A stretch of 60,752 bases of DNA from an uncultured Lentisphaerota bacterium (GCA_903889245.1 CAISWQ010000093.1:1-60752); one strand, 5' to 3'. Numbered from the stretch's first letter, positions 17,019 to 26,610 are shown. The notes: a model not told the origin generated them from the letters alone. Translations and numbers: made by a program.

Positions 17019-18098
17019 TTAACCGCGGGCCTGCTGCTGGAGTGCGGCGTCGGCCAGGACGAGCGCGGCCATCGCCTCGACGATCGGCACGGCGCGCGGC
17101 ACGACGCACGGATCGTGGCGGCCCTTTGCCTCGAGTGTCACCGGTTGCCCGTTGAAGTCGGCGGTCTGCTGCGGCTGGCTGATGGTCGCCGGCGGCTTGA
17201 AGGCGACGCGGAATACCAGCGGCTCGCCGTTGCTGATACCGCCCTGTACGCCGCCGCTGAAATTGGTCTTGGTGCCGAGCCTGCCCGCCTTCTGCACAAA
17301 CGGATCGTTGTGCACGCTGCCGCGCATCCGCGTCCCGGCAAAACCGGAACCGATCTCGAAGCCCTTGGTGGCGGGCAGCGAGAGCATCGCCTGCGCGAGC
17401 ACGGCTTCGAGCTTGTGAAACACCGGTTCGCCCCAGCCCGGCGGTACGCCGCGGCAGACGCAGGTGATGATGCCGCCGATGGAATCCTTGGCGTCGCGCG
17501 CAGCGAGAATTTCCGCCTCCATTTTTTTCGCCGCCGCTGTGTCGGGACAGCGCACCGCGTTCGCATCCACGTCGGCGCGCGTCAGGCCGCGCGCCGCGAG
17601 GTCCGGCGCCTCGACCGCGCCGACGCCGCTGACCCACGCGACGATCTCGACCCCGGCCTTGAGCCGCAGCCACTTCTCCGCAATCGCGCCGGCCGCGACA
17701 CGGCCGATGGTCTCGCGGGCGCTGGAGCGCCCGCCGCCGCTCGCGGCGCGGACGCCATATTTCATCTGGTAGGTGAAGTCTGCGTGCGAGGGCCGCGGCA
17801 CGTCCGCCATGTCCGCGTAATCGCCGGGTTTCGTGTCGCGGTTGGCGACGACGAGCGCGATGGGCGTGCCAAGCGTGAGGCCCTGCTCGGTGCCGGAAAG
17901 AATCCTGACCGTGTCGAGTTCGCCGCGTGGCGTGGTCAACGCGCTCTGGCCGGGACGGCGGCGGTCGAGCTGCGGCTGGATATCGGCCTCGGTCAGCGCG
18001 AGCCGCGGCGGACAGCCATCCACGACCGCGCCGACCGCGCCGCCGTGGCTCTCGCCGAACGTTGTGACCCGAAAAATTGTTCCAAATGTGCTCGACAT
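17019..18098 (-). CDS. aroC: Chorismate synthase
   Basis: It converts 5-enolpyruvylshikimate-3-phosphate to chorismate, the last shikimate-pathway step, using reduced FMN. The start ATG at 18098 gives [20 protein letters not shown], the family N-terminus. Other hallmarks are [13 protein letters not shown], the [19 protein letters not shown] region and the [13 protein letters not shown] segment. At 359 residues it is the usual length. In-frame upstream sequence to 18290 is not family-like and overlaps the neighbouring GNAT gene. It stands alone, without other aro genes in the window. Confidence 0.97.
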   Translation of the reverse strand: MSSTFGTIFRVTTFGESHGGAVGAVVDGCPPRLALTEADIQPQLDRRRPGQSALTTPRGELDTVRILSGTEQGLTLGTPIALVVANRDTKPGDYADMADVPRPSHADFTYQMKYGVRAASGGGRSSARETIGRVAAGAIAEKWLRLKAGVEIVAWVSGVGAVEAPDLAARGLTRADVDANAVRCPDTAAAKKMEAEILAARDAKDSIGGIITCVCRGVPPGWGEPVFHKLEAVLAQAMLSLPATKGFEIGSGFAGTRMRGSVHNDPFVQKAGRLGTKTNFSGGVQGGISNGEPLVFRVAFKPPATISQPQQTADFNGQPVTLEAKGRHDPCVVPRAVPIVEAMAALVLADAALQQQARG

Positions 18099-18175
18099 GA
18101 TTATGCTCCGCCCATGGGGCAGGCCGACTGTAGGGCCGCACCGCCGCCCGCGGCAAGCACGGATTTCTTTCGCGA

Positions 18176-18607
18176 TCAGACAGGCTTGGTTGGTTTTTGC
18201 AACAGTGTCAGGTCCGCGCGTTGTTTCCAGCCGATGTGCCGCCAGAAGGACTGGCCGCCGGCATTGTCGCGGTAAACGAAGATGTTGCACTTCTGGATTT
18301 TCTCCCGCGCCAGCGCCGCGAGGCAGCGGTCCACCAGTGCGCGACCCAAACCGAACTGGCGATGCGTCGTGGCCACCGCGAGGTGATGCAACGATCCTCG
18401 CCGCCCATCATGGCCGGCAAGGATCGCGCCGACGACGCGCGCGCCGTCGCACGCGACAAAGCTCATCCGCGGATTGCGGCGCAGGAAACTCAAAATCCCG
18501 GCGCGCGAATCCTCGACCGCATGCAGGCCCATGCCCGGCGTAGCGCGCCACAGCCTCGACACGGCCGCGAAGTCGCGCGGCGTCATCAGGCGGATTTTGA
18601 TCGTCAT
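18176..18607 (-). CDS. GNAT-family N-acetyltransferase, 143 residues
   Basis: The acetyl-CoA-binding region is seen in [20 protein letters not shown] (motif A, R/QxxGxG/A form) and [10 protein letters not shown] near the end, typical of GNAT enzymes. The substrate is unknown. The ATG at 18607 overlaps the stop of the upstream hydrolase gene by four bases (ATGA, 18604-18607), so translation is probably coupled. Confidence 0.88.
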   Translation of the reverse strand: MTIKIRLMTPRDFAAVSRLWRATPGMGLHAVEDSRAGILSFLRRNPRMSFVACDGARVVGAILAGHDGRRGSLHHLAVATTHRQFGLGRALVDRCLAALAREKIQKCNIFVYRDNAGGQSFWRHIGWKQRADLTLLQKPTKPV

Positions 18608-21600
18608 TTTCCCGGTGCCATCTGGATGGTGACAGGGCCGAAGAGCCCGGCTGGTTGCGGCTGTGGCGCGGCCTTGCGCTTGTGCGATTCCTTGATGCGG
18701 ATGTTGGTCTTCGTCAGGCGCTGCTCCGCCGGCAAGGCTTCGTCGGCCAGTACGCGGTTCCACCAGCCGTTGACCACATCCACCTCCAGCCTGTTGCCGG
18801 TCGGCTGCACCGCACCTGTGATTTCAACCCGGAAGGGCTTCGCCCAAACCACGCCCAAATGCTTCCCGTTCAGCCGCACCTCGGCGATGGTCGAGAAGTC
18901 GCCGAGGTCAAGGAAGAGGGCGGCGCTATTCTTTCTGACCTCTGACCTCTGGCCTCTGACTTCTGCCGGAAGGTCGAAGACCTTCCGGTAGGTCGCCGTG
19001 CCGCTGTAGGCTTTGATACCGGCTTCGGGGCGTTCGGTCCAACTGATGAGTTTCTCGAACTCGACCGTGGCCGGTCCGCCCCACTTTTCGTCGAACGCGA
19101 CCTGCCACGCGCCACCGAGTTCGCCGACCTTGACGAACGCCAGATTATTTTCGCCCTTGCTGTCACCGGCGCAGGGCTTCCGGAAAATCACGAACAGCGA
19201 ACCATAGGGCGGCAGTTCGAGTGGAACCGTGGTGCGGCCACCCACCTGCGTGAACGCCGCCGCCTCGCGCCGCGCACCGCTGACGGCATCCCACAATTCC
19301 GGCTGCTTGCCGCTAACGCGGAAGACCGGCGCGACTTTAACCGTCTCCGCCGTCTGGTTGCAGATGAAGAAAATGTCGGTATTGCCATCCCACCGGTGAA
19401 TCCAGTCGGCGACTCCTTCCACGTCCGGCTTCACGCCGAGTGCGGCGAGCGCCTCTTTTGCCGTCTGTGGCTTGATGCGACCGCTGTCCCACAGTTCAGC
19501 GGTGATCTTCTGCAGTTCGGCGTCGTCCTGCTGGCCGGTGGTGCGCTCCGGTTTCGGGCCGATGATGGTGGCGCCGGCGAGCGCGAGCTCGCGGATTTTC
19601 CGCGCGGCGGCCAGCGACATCGTCTTGACGTTCGGCAGCGCGAGCACGCGGTAGCTCATGCCATCCGGCAACACGAGGCGGCCATCCTTGGCGCTTATGC
19701 GTGTGAGCAGCACCTCCTCGTTGCACACGTCATAGTCGTATTCCGGCAGCACCTTGGCGGGATCATCCTTCTTCAGCCGGACAAAATTCGGAACGTGGTC
19801 GCCGTAATAGAAGCACACGTCGCCGACGAACCGGCCGCGCTGGAGCAGGAACTGGCTGCGGTTGAGGTAAGCGATGAAGGCGTGCGCCTGCCTGGCCCAG
19901 GTGATTTGCGGATTGAAGTGCGTGCCGGCGAAATATTCCTGGCCCGGCAGGCCCATCGTCGGCGGCGAGCAAGTGAACGCGTGCCAGAAGACCAGGTTCA
20001 GCCCGGCGCAGACTTCGTGATCGAAGCTTGGCTTCATCGAGCACCACGGCACGTCGTTCCACTGCGGCCCGATCGAGGTGAAACCCTCGGCGCAGGCAAT
20101 GGTCTTGCCATAGATGTGCGCGGCGGCGGCGGCCTGCTTGACGAAAAACCGCCGCTCGTCCGTCGGGCGATGCGGCGAGGGGACCCAGAATTCGCTCATC
20201 GGCATCTCGTTCAGCCCGAAGTTCTGGAGCGCGTCGAGGCACGCGCAGTGCGGCCCGCCGGATTCCGGCTGGATGCCCATGCCCAGCTTTCGCGCGTTCG
20301 CCGCCATCAGCGCGTAGTGGTTGTCGTGGACGAGGTCGGCGATGGTGCGCCGGAAATCGTTGAGGAACTGGTTGCTCGCGCCGCGGCTGGTGACAATCTT
20401 GCCGGCCAGCACCGGCAGCCACGGCTTGATGTCGTAGCCGCGCCGCTTCGCAAATTCCTCCGCGAACGTCTTCGTCCAGTTGACGCCGCCGAGTTCCCAG
20501 CTATCGGTCTGCAAACACTTCAGCGTTTTGCCGGCGTGCGCTCCGGCGTCGGCAAGGATCGGCGCGACGACCTGCTGCCAGTAACGCCCGAAGGCCTCGG
20601 CGTCGAGATAGTCGAGCACCTTGCCCTGCCATTCGCCGCTGGAGGTCGAAACGCGCGCGCCGTTGAGCGTGTAGCCAAAGCGCAGCACCAGCCACTGCCC
20701 CGCCGGCACATCCCAGTTCAGCCTGCCGTCGGAGAATTTCCCGGTCAGGTCAAGCACGTCGCCGGCGGCGACATCTTCTTCGCCGGGTGTGGCGGGGATA
20801 TCTTCCAGCAGCGGCGCGCAGTCGGTGGCGCTGCCGCCCAGTTCGTGGAACGCCGCCTTCGATGGCAGGTTCTGGATCGGCCGCGCGCGCTGGCCGCCGC
20901 CGGCGAGCAGCGGCGCACCCTTCGCATCGAAGAGCGCAAGCTCCGCGATCTGGACGTTGCGCGGCTTCTGCGGTTCGCGCGGATCGTAGGAGTTGCGGAT
21001 CAGCAGGCGGAATTCCGCGGCCGTCACCGGCTTGAAGTTCAGCTCGATGGCCTTGTGGTTTTCGACATCGAACTTCTGGACCGTCGTGAATTTTTTTCCG
21101 TCGTCGGAGGCCTGCCACTCGCCTTCGCGCGGGCCGTAGCCGGGCCGGCCGAGCACGCGCACACTGGCGAGCATCACCGGCTGCGGGAACGAGAACGCGA
21201 CCCATTCGGGATGCTTCGCGCTCGGCCCCTGGCCCGTCGCGCTGCCGTGGCTGACCCAGAACGTCTCGGGCTTGCCATCGAACATCGCCGCGACACTGTT
21301 TTCGGATTGTGCTGAACTCACGTTGATTTGCGGCGGCGCGGCCGCCGCGCCCGCCTTCTGGCGATAGGCGAGCACACAGGTGTCGCGGTAGAAGTTATCC
21401 ATCGCCTTGGGTGATGGCAGCGCGCCGGAATATTTTTGCGACCCGGTCAGGCTTGTCTCCGACCAGGCGATGCGCTTGGCCGAGTCCGCCGGCTGGACCA
21501 CCGGTCCGCCGAGGTTCCAGCCGCTCTGGATGTTCAGGCTGACTTCGAGGCCGAGGCGGTCGGCTTCCTTGAGCGTATGCTTGAACAGCGTGCGCCACTC

Positions 21601-21873
21601 CGCGCTGCCGAACAGCGGGCCGGCGGGCACCGGCACGTGGCCGCCCTGCGTCGCGCCGCCCGCGTCGAAGATCAGGCCGCCGCCCATGCCGATGGACTTC
21701 ATCCATTCGAGGTCGCGCGTGATCGCCGCGGGGGTGACGTTGCCGTTGAGCCACCACCAGTAGGCGCGCGTCCGCGCCGCGAGTGGTGGTTGGTCCCAGC
21801 CAGCCTCCAATGAATCCGCGCGCACACTACCCAGCGTCGAGCACAGGCCGAGGAGACAGAGGATGAATTTCAT
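18604..21873 (-). CDS. GH106-like glycoside hydrolase (alpha-L-rhamnosidase family), secreted
   Basis: The 1089-residue protein starts at ATG 21873 with a signal peptide (MKFILCLLGLCSTLGSVRA). The N-terminal segment TRAYWWWLNGNVTPAAITRD and the following catalytic-barrel sequence match GH106-type rhamnosidases from PVC bacteria and Bacteroidetes. A galactose-binding-like region lies near 230-350, and the C-terminal part resembles GH2-like jelly-roll domains (LAEVRLNGKHLGV-like). It probably acts on rhamnose-containing glycans outside the cytoplasm. Five heptamer repeats at 18934-18968 encode an apparently inserted loop (EVRGQRSEVR). The stop overlaps the GNAT start. Confidence 0.85.
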   Translation of the reverse strand: MKFILCLLGLCSTLGSVRADSLEAGWDQPPLAARTRAYWWWLNGNVTPAAITRDLEWMKSIGMGGGLIFDAGGATQGGHVPVPAGPLFGSAEWRTLFKHTLKEADRLGLEVSLNIQSGWNLGGPVVQPADSAKRIAWSETSLTGSQKYSGALPSPKAMDNFYRDTCVLAYRQKAGAAAAPPQINVSSAQSENSVAAMFDGKPETFWVSHGSATGQGPSAKHPEWVAFSFPQPVMLASVRVLGRPGYGPREGEWQASDDGKKFTTVQKFDVENHKAIELNFKPVTAAEFRLLIRNSYDPREPQKPRNVQIAELALFDAKGAPLLAGGGQRARPIQNLPSKAAFHELGGSATDCAPLLEDIPATPGEEDVAAGDVLDLTGKFSDGRLNWDVPAGQWLVLRFGYTLNGARVSTSSGEWQGKVLDYLDAEAFGRYWQQVVAPILADAGAHAGKTLKCLQTDSWELGGVNWTKTFAEEFAKRRGYDIKPWLPVLAGKIVTSRGASNQFLNDFRRTIADLVHDNHYALMAANARKLGMGIQPESGGPHCACLDALQNFGLNEMPMSEFWVPSPHRPTDERRFFVKQAAAAAHIYGKTIACAEGFTSIGPQWNDVPWCSMKPSFDHEVCAGLNLVFWHAFTCSPPTMGLPGQEYFAGTHFNPQITWARQAHAFIAYLNRSQFLLQRGRFVGDVCFYYGDHVPNFVRLKKDDPAKVLPEYDYDVCNEEVLLTRISAKDGRLVLPDGMSYRVLALPNVKTMSLAAARKIRELALAGATIIGPKPERTTGQQDDAELQKITAELWDSGRIKPQTAKEALAALGVKPDVEGVADWIHRWDGNTDIFFICNQTAETVKVAPVFRVSGKQPELWDAVSGARREAAAFTQVGGRTTVPLELPPYGSLFVIFRKPCAGDSKGENNLAFVKVGELGGAWQVAFDEKWGGPATVEFEKLISWTERPEAGIKAYSGTATYRKVFDLPAEVRGQRSEVRKNSAALFLDLGDFSTIAEVRLNGKHLGVVWAKPFRVEITGAVQPTGNRLEVDVVNGWWNRVLADEALPAEQRLTKTNIRIKESHKRKAAPQPQPAGLFGPVTIQMAPGK
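18934..18968. repeat. Five 7-bp tandem repeats (TCTGACC type) inside the GH106-like gene
   Basis: Units are TCTGACC, TCTGACC, TCTGGCC, TCTGACT and TCTGCCG. They encode EVRGQRSEVR between two conserved beta strands, so the 35-bp array looks like an expanded microsatellite tolerated in a loop. Confidence 0.7.
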
Positions 21874-21900
21874 GGCGCGATTTATAGGCGATCGCGCCAG

Positions 21901-21919
21901 TTTTTCCAAGCAAGGGAAA
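21901..21919. repeat. Degenerate TTTTCC-GGAAA palindrome
   Basis: TTTTTCCAAGCAAGGGAAAG resembles the window-wide element with a broken right arm. It lies in the 127-bp gap between the hydrolase and thioredoxin genes, which otherwise shows nothing recognisable. Confidence 0.4.
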
Positions 21920-22000
21920 GGCGAAAGACACCCATTCGTCACGCGTGAAGAAACCTGCTCTCCACCCAGTAGAGGCTCCCAGTGTGATAACTGCCGGAGC

Positions 22001-22333
22001 TTAGGACAGGAACGGATCCAGTTTGGCCTTGAGCGCGGCCTTGGGCAACGCGCCCACCATCTGCTGCTGGACCGTGCCGCCCTTGATGACAAGCAGTGTG
22101 GGGATGGAGCGGATACCAAATTGCCCGGCAAGGTCGGGACTCTCATCCACGTTGACCTTGGCGATCTTGAGCTTGCCAGCGAGTTCCGTCGCGAGATCTT
22201 CCAGCATCGGCGCAATGGCGCGGCAGGGGCCGCACCACTCCGCCCAGAAGTCCACCAAGACGGGGACGGTTGAATTCAGCACTTCGCTCTGCCAGTTGGC
22301 TTCATTGGCTTGAATGATATTGGCGCTAGCCAT
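22001..22333 (-). CDS. trxA: Thioredoxin
   Basis: At 110 residues it has the active site WCGPC in [20 protein letters not shown] and the cis-Pro loop [11 protein letters not shown], both diagnostic of thioredoxin. It is a general cytoplasmic dithiol reductant. It follows the Thr-x-Arg repeat gene by 30 bp on the same strand and may be co-transcribed with it. Confidence 0.96.
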   Translation of the reverse strand: MASANIIQANEANWQSEVLNSTVPVLVDFWAEWCGPCRAIAPMLEDLATELAGKLKIAKVNVDESPDLAGQFGIRSIPTLLVIKGGTVQQQMVGALPKAALKAKLDPFLS

Positions 22334-22363
22334 GATGTTGAACCTTTCCTGTGTGCGCGCGGA

Positions 22364-23452
22364 CTATACCACCTTGCCGGGGAACGGCAAATCGAGCGCG
22401 AAAGTCTGCGCGAGGAGCACATAGATGAGCACGCCGAAAACCAACACAGCGGCAATGGCGCAAATGGTGAAAATCCCGCCCGGTTCATCCGCCTCGCGGG
22501 CCACCGTCTTTTTGGTCCCGGTGAGCATCGGCGGCAGGTCAGGGATCTCGCCAGCCTCGCGCGAGATGACCATCGGCGGCCGGGTGGCGGGGACTTCATC
22601 GCCTTCCGCCCCCGGTCGTTTAATGCGGATGGTTTTGCGGCGCGTCACCGGCTGTTCGACGATCGTCTCCGGCGGCAATTCGATGCGCGCCGTTTCGGAT
22701 TTGCGCACTTCGCCGGCGGCCACGGGCACTCCAGCCGGCACCGGCGCGGGCGGCTTCTTCAAGGAAACCGTCGGCGGCATTTCCGGCTGCTTGATACGGA
22801 CAGTACGCGGAATGGCACGGGCGCCGGGGGCCACCGGCTCCGGCGCGGGCTTGCCAATGCCAATGGCATCGCCCAACTCAATCCGCGCCGTGGTCTTCTT
22901 GGCTTCCTGCGGCGCGGGCATGGCGATGACGGTGGAACCCAAGTCCACCCGGGCGGTTTGCTTCTTGACCGCGAGCGGCGTGGTTTGTTTTTTGACCAGC
23001 GCCGGAGCGGGGAGTTCCACCACGGTATCCGGCAACTGCACTTTTCTGGTGTCCTTCTTCGGCCCCGGTGTGGCGATCACCGTATCCGGAAGTTCAATCC
23101 GCGCAGTGCTTTTCTTGGCCACACCCGGCGTCCCGGCCACGACCGTGGCCGGCACTTCAATGCGCGACGTCTGCTTGCGGGCGACCGGTGACGGCGCGGT
23201 TTCGGTAATATCGCTGCCGGGCAAATTCAAACGGAGCGTGGATTCTTTGCGTGTATCGCCGGGCGTGGCCGAAGGCGCGGCAGGCACCAGCGCTGGCGGC
23301 GCCGGCTTGATCTGCGCCGTATCCAACTTGACCTTGGGCGGCAGGGCCGCGGAGGCCGTCGGCAATTTGTCGGTCGGATGCTTGCCGTTGCCGTTCAGCT
23401 TGATTTTCGGCGGCTCTGGATTTTGCGACTGCTCTTTGTTTTCGTCAGCCAT
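22364..23452 (-). CDS. Thr-x-Arg repeat protein with a C-terminal membrane anchor, 362 residues
   Basis: No enzyme domain is recognised. Residues 68-280 contain at least eight copies of a short motif of the form (R/K)(K)xT-x-R-(I/V/L)-x-(L/P), for example KKSTARIELPDTV, RKQTSRIEVPATVV and RKSETARIELPPETI, separated by Pro/Ala linkers. Residues 326-349 form one membrane helix near the C-terminus, so most of the protein faces one compartment, probably the cytoplasm. The motif resembles basic-Thr phosphosites of Hanks kinases or FHA recognition sites. That is an inference, but two such kinases are encoded in this window. It lies downstream of tRNA-Ser. Confidence 0.85.
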   Translation of the reverse strand: MADENKEQSQNPEPPKIKLNGNGKHPTDKLPTASAALPPKVKLDTAQIKPAPPALVPAAPSATPGDTRKESTLRLNLPGSDITETAPSPVARKQTSRIEVPATVVAGTPGVAKKSTARIELPDTVIATPGPKKDTRKVQLPDTVVELPAPALVKKQTTPLAVKKQTARVDLGSTVIAMPAPQEAKKTTARIELGDAIGIGKPAPEPVAPGARAIPRTVRIKQPEMPPTVSLKKPPAPVPAGVPVAAGEVRKSETARIELPPETIVEQPVTRRKTIRIKRPGAEGDEVPATRPPMVISREAGEIPDLPPMLTGTKKTVAREADEPGGIFTICAIAAVLVFGVLIYVLLAQTFALDLPFPGKVV

Positions 23453-23526
23453 GATCGTTTCCCCGCTACGCGGTCATCCCTATCACGGGCCGACGCCTGC
23501 CGTCAAGCGTCGCCCAGCCCAAAAGC

Positions 23527-23621
23527 TGGCGGAGAGGGAGGGATTCGAACCCTCGATACCGGATGTAATCCAGTATAACGGTTTAGCAAACCGCCGCTTT
23601 CGGCCACTCAGCCACCTCTCC
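23527..23621 (-). tRNA. tRNA-Ser (anticodon GCU)
   Basis: Acceptor arms GGAGAGG/CCTCTCC (minus strand) are perfect. The D-arm region TGGCTGAGTGGCC, an anticodon loop containing GCT in TTTGCTAAACC, a long variable arm (class II) and the T-loop GGTTCGAATCC are all present. The CCA end is encoded (23527-23529). It reads AGC and AGU codons. Confidence 0.96.
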
Positions 23622-23710
23622 GCTCGCACCGCTGCCTGTCACCGCAGACGGTTGCGCGTCATTGTGCAAACCGCGCCCCGAAACACAAGCCCAAATGCGT
23701 TCCTAAATGC

Positions 23711-23760
23711 GTTTCCAAGGATTGGAAACCCAAAAGGCCGCTTTTCCAAGCCTTGGAAAC
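23711..23760. repeat. Two TTTTCC-GGAAAA palindromes between tRNA-Ser and the thioesterase gene
   Basis: GTTTCCAAGGATTGGAAAC lies at 23711-23729 and CTTTTCCAAGCCTTGGAAAC at 23741-23760. The flanking genes diverge, so the copies lie upstream of both and cannot be terminators for either. The second ends 19 bp before the thioesterase ATG. Confidence 0.85.
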
Positions 23761-23779
23761 CGTGTACCCTCGCCGCGCC

Positions 23780-24523
23780 ATGTCCGGGTTGCATACTGAA
23801 GCCTTCCGAGTCCGTTTCAATGAAGCGGATGCGACGGGTTTCGCCACGCTCCAGACCATCGGTAACTGGTTACAGGAAGCCGCCGACCAGAACGCGCGGG
23901 CCCTAGGCTGGGCACGCGAGCAACTGGCCTCGCGCCACCTGTTCTGGGCGCTGACCGGCCTGCGGATCAGGCTCACTGGCTACCCGCGCTGGCGTGAAAC
24001 GGCCCATGTCAGCACCTGGCCCGCGGGCGCCAACCGGCTGTTCGCCTGGCGAGATTTTCTGTTAGCAGCGGACGACGGCACACCGTTGGGCGCCGCCACC
24101 AGCGCTTGGTTGCTGGTCATGGAGAATACGCGTCGGCCGGTGCGGATGTTGCCGGAGATTGCCGCCGCCGCCGTCCACCGGCCCCGCGCATTGGAGCAAG
24201 ACTTTCGCGCCAAACTTGCGCCCCCGCAGGGCGGCGGGCACGTACGACGTTTTCGCGTACGCCGCAGCGATCTGGACGTCAACGGCCACGTCAACAACGT
24301 CTCTTTCATCGAGTGGGTGGTGGAATCCGTACCGCCGGAGATTGCCGGGGCAAGGCGGGTACAGGATATCGTGCTGGCCTTTCACGCCGAGGCGTTGCTC
24401 GGCGATGAGATTGAGGCCCAAGCGGAACAGGAGAGTTCTGGCGGAATTTTCCGTCATCGCCTGCTGCGCGCCGGTGATAATACGGTGCTGGCCCTGGCGC
24501 GGACGGCGTGGAACACAGCATGA
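23780..24523 (+). CDS. Acyl-ACP thioesterase (FatA/FatB type), 247 residues
   Basis: A double hotdog fold is indicated by two parallel modules. The N-terminal half (RVRFNEADATGFATL, then FWALTGLRIRL) and C-terminal half (VRRSDLDVNGHVNNVSFIEW) carry the DxxxHVNN active-site-type motif of bacterial acyl-ACP thioesterases. It releases free fatty acids from acyl carrier protein. The ATG at 23780 is the natural start after the palindromes. Its stop overlaps the start of trpC by four bases (ATGA). Confidence 0.88.
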   Translation: MSGLHTEAFRVRFNEADATGFATLQTIGNWLQEAADQNARALGWAREQLASRHLFWALTGLRIRLTGYPRWRETAHVSTWPAGANRLFAWRDFLLAADDGTPLGAATSAWLLVMENTRRPVRMLPEIAAAAVHRPRALEQDFRAKLAPPQGGGHVRRFRVRRSDLDVNGHVNNVSFIEWVVESVPPEIAGARRVQDIVLAFHAEALLGDEIEAQAEQESSGGIFRHRLLRAGDNTVLALARTAWNTA

Positions 24524-25293
24524 GCATTCTTGACGACATTTTGGCGGACAAACACGTGGAACTCGCGCGCCGCAAGGCGTTGCAGCCGACAGCGAAGATG
24601 CGCGTCATGGCGTGGGCGTCGCCCTTTGCGCCGGATTTTGCCGCCGCGCTCCGAGCCGTGCCGCTCGGTTTGATCGCCGAGGTCAAGCGCCGTTCCCCTT
24701 CGGCCGGCGATCTCCGCACACCCTTTGATCCCGCGGCGATTGCCCGTGCCTACGAAACAGCCGGCGCGCAGGCGATCTCATGCCTGATGGATGCAAAATA
24801 TTTTGGCGGTGGCGACGAGCAGTTCCAAGCGGTGCGCGCTGCCGTGAAAGTGCCGGTGCTTTACAAGGAGTTCGTCGTGGACGAATGGCAGATCTGGCAC
24901 GCCCGTGTGCTCGGGGCCTCTGCGGTGCTGCTGATCGCCGCCGCACTTGATGACACCGGGTTACAACACCTGCTCGACCTCGCCCGGCAGGCCGGCCTCG
25001 CCGCGCTCCTCGAAGTGCATGATGCGGAGGAAATGCGTCGCGCTGTTGCCAGTGGCGCGCAACTCATCGGCATCAACAACCGTGACTTGAAAACTTTTAC
25101 GACGACGCTGGAAACCACCTTCCAGCTCAAACAACTCGCACCCAAGGATTCCCTGCTCGTCAGTGAAAGCGGCATCAGGACCGCCGACGATATCCGCCGC
25201 CTGCGTACGGCCGGCATCGGCGCCGTCCTCGTCGGCGAAGGCCTGCTGCGCCAACCCGATTTGCAGGCCGCTGTGCGTCGTCTTATGTTGTGA
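24520..25293 (+). CDS. trpC: Indole-3-glycerol phosphate synthase
   Basis: 257 residues with the TIM-barrel signature of TrpC: IAEVKRRSPSAG (catalytic Lys), FDPAAIARAYETAGAQAISC, VPVLYKEFVVDEWQI, LIGINNRDLKTFTTTLETT and ESGIRTADDIRRL. It closes the indole ring from CdRP in tryptophan synthesis. It starts at ATG 24520, overlapping the thioesterase stop. No other trp gene is in the window, so the pathway is split. Confidence 0.97.
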   Translation: MSILDDILADKHVELARRKALQPTAKMRVMAWASPFAPDFAAALRAVPLGLIAEVKRRSPSAGDLRTPFDPAAIARAYETAGAQAISCLMDAKYFGGGDEQFQAVRAAVKVPVLYKEFVVDEWQIWHARVLGASAVLLIAAALDDTGLQHLLDLARQAGLAALLEVHDAEEMRRAVASGAQLIGINNRDLKTFTTTLETTFQLKQLAPKDSLLVSESGIRTADDIRRLRTAGIGAVLVGEGLLRQPDLQAAVRRLML

Positions 25294-25312
25294 CACGAAT
25301 GCGAGGTGCACT

Positions 25313-25903
25313 ATGAAAACCGCGCTCATCGTGGTGGACCTACAAAACGACTTCTGTCCCGGCGGCGCACTGGCAGTGGCCGGGGGCGACCAAGTGGTCG
25401 AACCAGCCAATCGCCTGATCTGCCACTTCCGCCAGCAAGGCACCCTGGTGCTATACACCCGCGATTGGCACCCCGCCAATCACTGTTCGTTCAAACCTTG
25501 GGGTGGACCTTGGCCAGCGCACTGCGTACAGGGAACGGCGGGCGCACAGTTTCATCCATTACTGGATGTACCCGCCGACGCAATGATCATGGACAAGGCC
25601 TGGACACCCGACAGCGAAGATTTCTCCGGAAAAAGCAGTTCGGAACTATTCCCGCGCCTCGCCCACGCCGGCGTGCAACGTCTTGTCTTGGTCGGTCTGG
25701 CAACGGAATACTGCATCAAGGCGACCGCGCACGATGCGCGCGCCGAAGGCTATGAGGTCATGGTCATTACCGATGCAATCCGGCCGGTCAACATCCGGCC
25801 CGGAGATGAGCAGCGTGCGTTGGACGAAATGCGGGCTCGCGGTGTTCAATTATTCACCAGCGTCGAGTGCATAGCCTTACTGCACGGCCCGAAAATCACC
25901 TGA
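25313..25903 (+). CDS. pncA: Nicotinamidase
   Basis: 196 residues of the isochorismatase fold. The catalytic triad is visible as Asp in VDLQNDFCPGG, Lys in IMDKAW and Cys in LATEYCIKATAHDA. The metal site is in TRDWHPANHCSF. It hydrolyses nicotinamide to nicotinate for NAD salvage; nadD, which acts later in the route, is also in this window. Start at ATG 25313 after GCGAGGTG, 19 bp past trpC. Confidence 0.95.
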   Translation: MKTALIVVDLQNDFCPGGALAVAGGDQVVEPANRLICHFRQQGTLVLYTRDWHPANHCSFKPWGGPWPAHCVQGTAGAQFHPLLDVPADAMIMDKAWTPDSEDFSGKSSSELFPRLAHAGVQRLVLVGLATEYCIKATAHDARAEGYEVMVITDAIRPVNIRPGDEQRALDEMRARGVQLFTSVECIALLHGPKIT

Positions 25904-25927
25904 ATCTGTCACCCGTAACATTTCCCC

Positions 25928-26608
25928 TTACGCGGCAAGCCGGAGCTGGTTGCCAAGGATGTGCGCCCGCCGCGTCGGCTCCGGCAGGCGGTAGCGCGCT
26001 GCGCAGCGCAGCACCAGCTCCGCCGCGCCCGCCAGTTCGGCACGCTGCCCCACGCTGATATACATCGGCTGGACGCCGGCGCGCGTGCGCAGGGCCAGCC
26101 CCACCACCCCGCCCTTGTGGACCAGCGGCGCGGTTGCGCCGCGCCGCGCGGCCAGCTTCTCGAAGGTGCCGCAGAGGATGCTCTTCGCGCAGCCGATCGC
26201 GGGCACATTCAGCAGCCATCCCAAATGACACGCCAAACCGAACCGCCGCGGATGCGCGAGGCCCTGACCATCCACCAGCACCACATCCGGCGTTACGGAG
26301 AGTTTGCGGAAGCACGCGAGCAGCGGTGGGATTTCGCGGAACGAGAGCAGGCCGGGCACGTAGGGGAAACGCGCGCGGTCCGCCGCCGTCGCCTGCTCGA
26401 CCACCGCCAGATCAGGCAGGCGCAAGACAACCACGGCGGCAAAAAGCTGGTCGCTGTGCTTGTCATAGGAGACATCGGTGCCGGCAATCAGCGCGCCCTC
26501 GCCCAGCGACGGCAACGGCGCGTTCACAATCTTGCCGCGCAGCCGCTGCTGTAGCGCGATGGCCGCGCGCGGCGTCAGATTCCAACGCTGGCGGTGGACG
26601 ATGCGCAT
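25928..26608 (-). CDS. nfi: Endonuclease V
   Basis: It cleaves DNA or RNA near deoxyinosine. Family hallmarks are GTDVSYDK with the first metal-binding Asp, FPYVPGLLSFREIPPLL, VDGQGLAHPRRFGLACHLG and GCAKSIL. The start ATG at 26608 lies two bases from the stop of mutY, so the two are an operon. The 226 residues are a normal length. Confidence 0.95.
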   Translation of the reverse strand: MRIVHRQRWNLTPRAAIALQQRLRGKIVNAPLPSLGEGALIAGTDVSYDKHSDQLFAAVVVLRLPDLAVVEQATAADRARFPYVPGLLSFREIPPLLACFRKLSVTPDVVLVDGQGLAHPRRFGLACHLGWLLNVPAIGCAKSILCGTFEKLAARRGATAPLVHKGGVVGLALRTRAGVQPMYISVGQRAELAGAAELVLRCAARYRLPEPTRRAHILGNQLRLAA

Positions 26609-26610
26609 AG

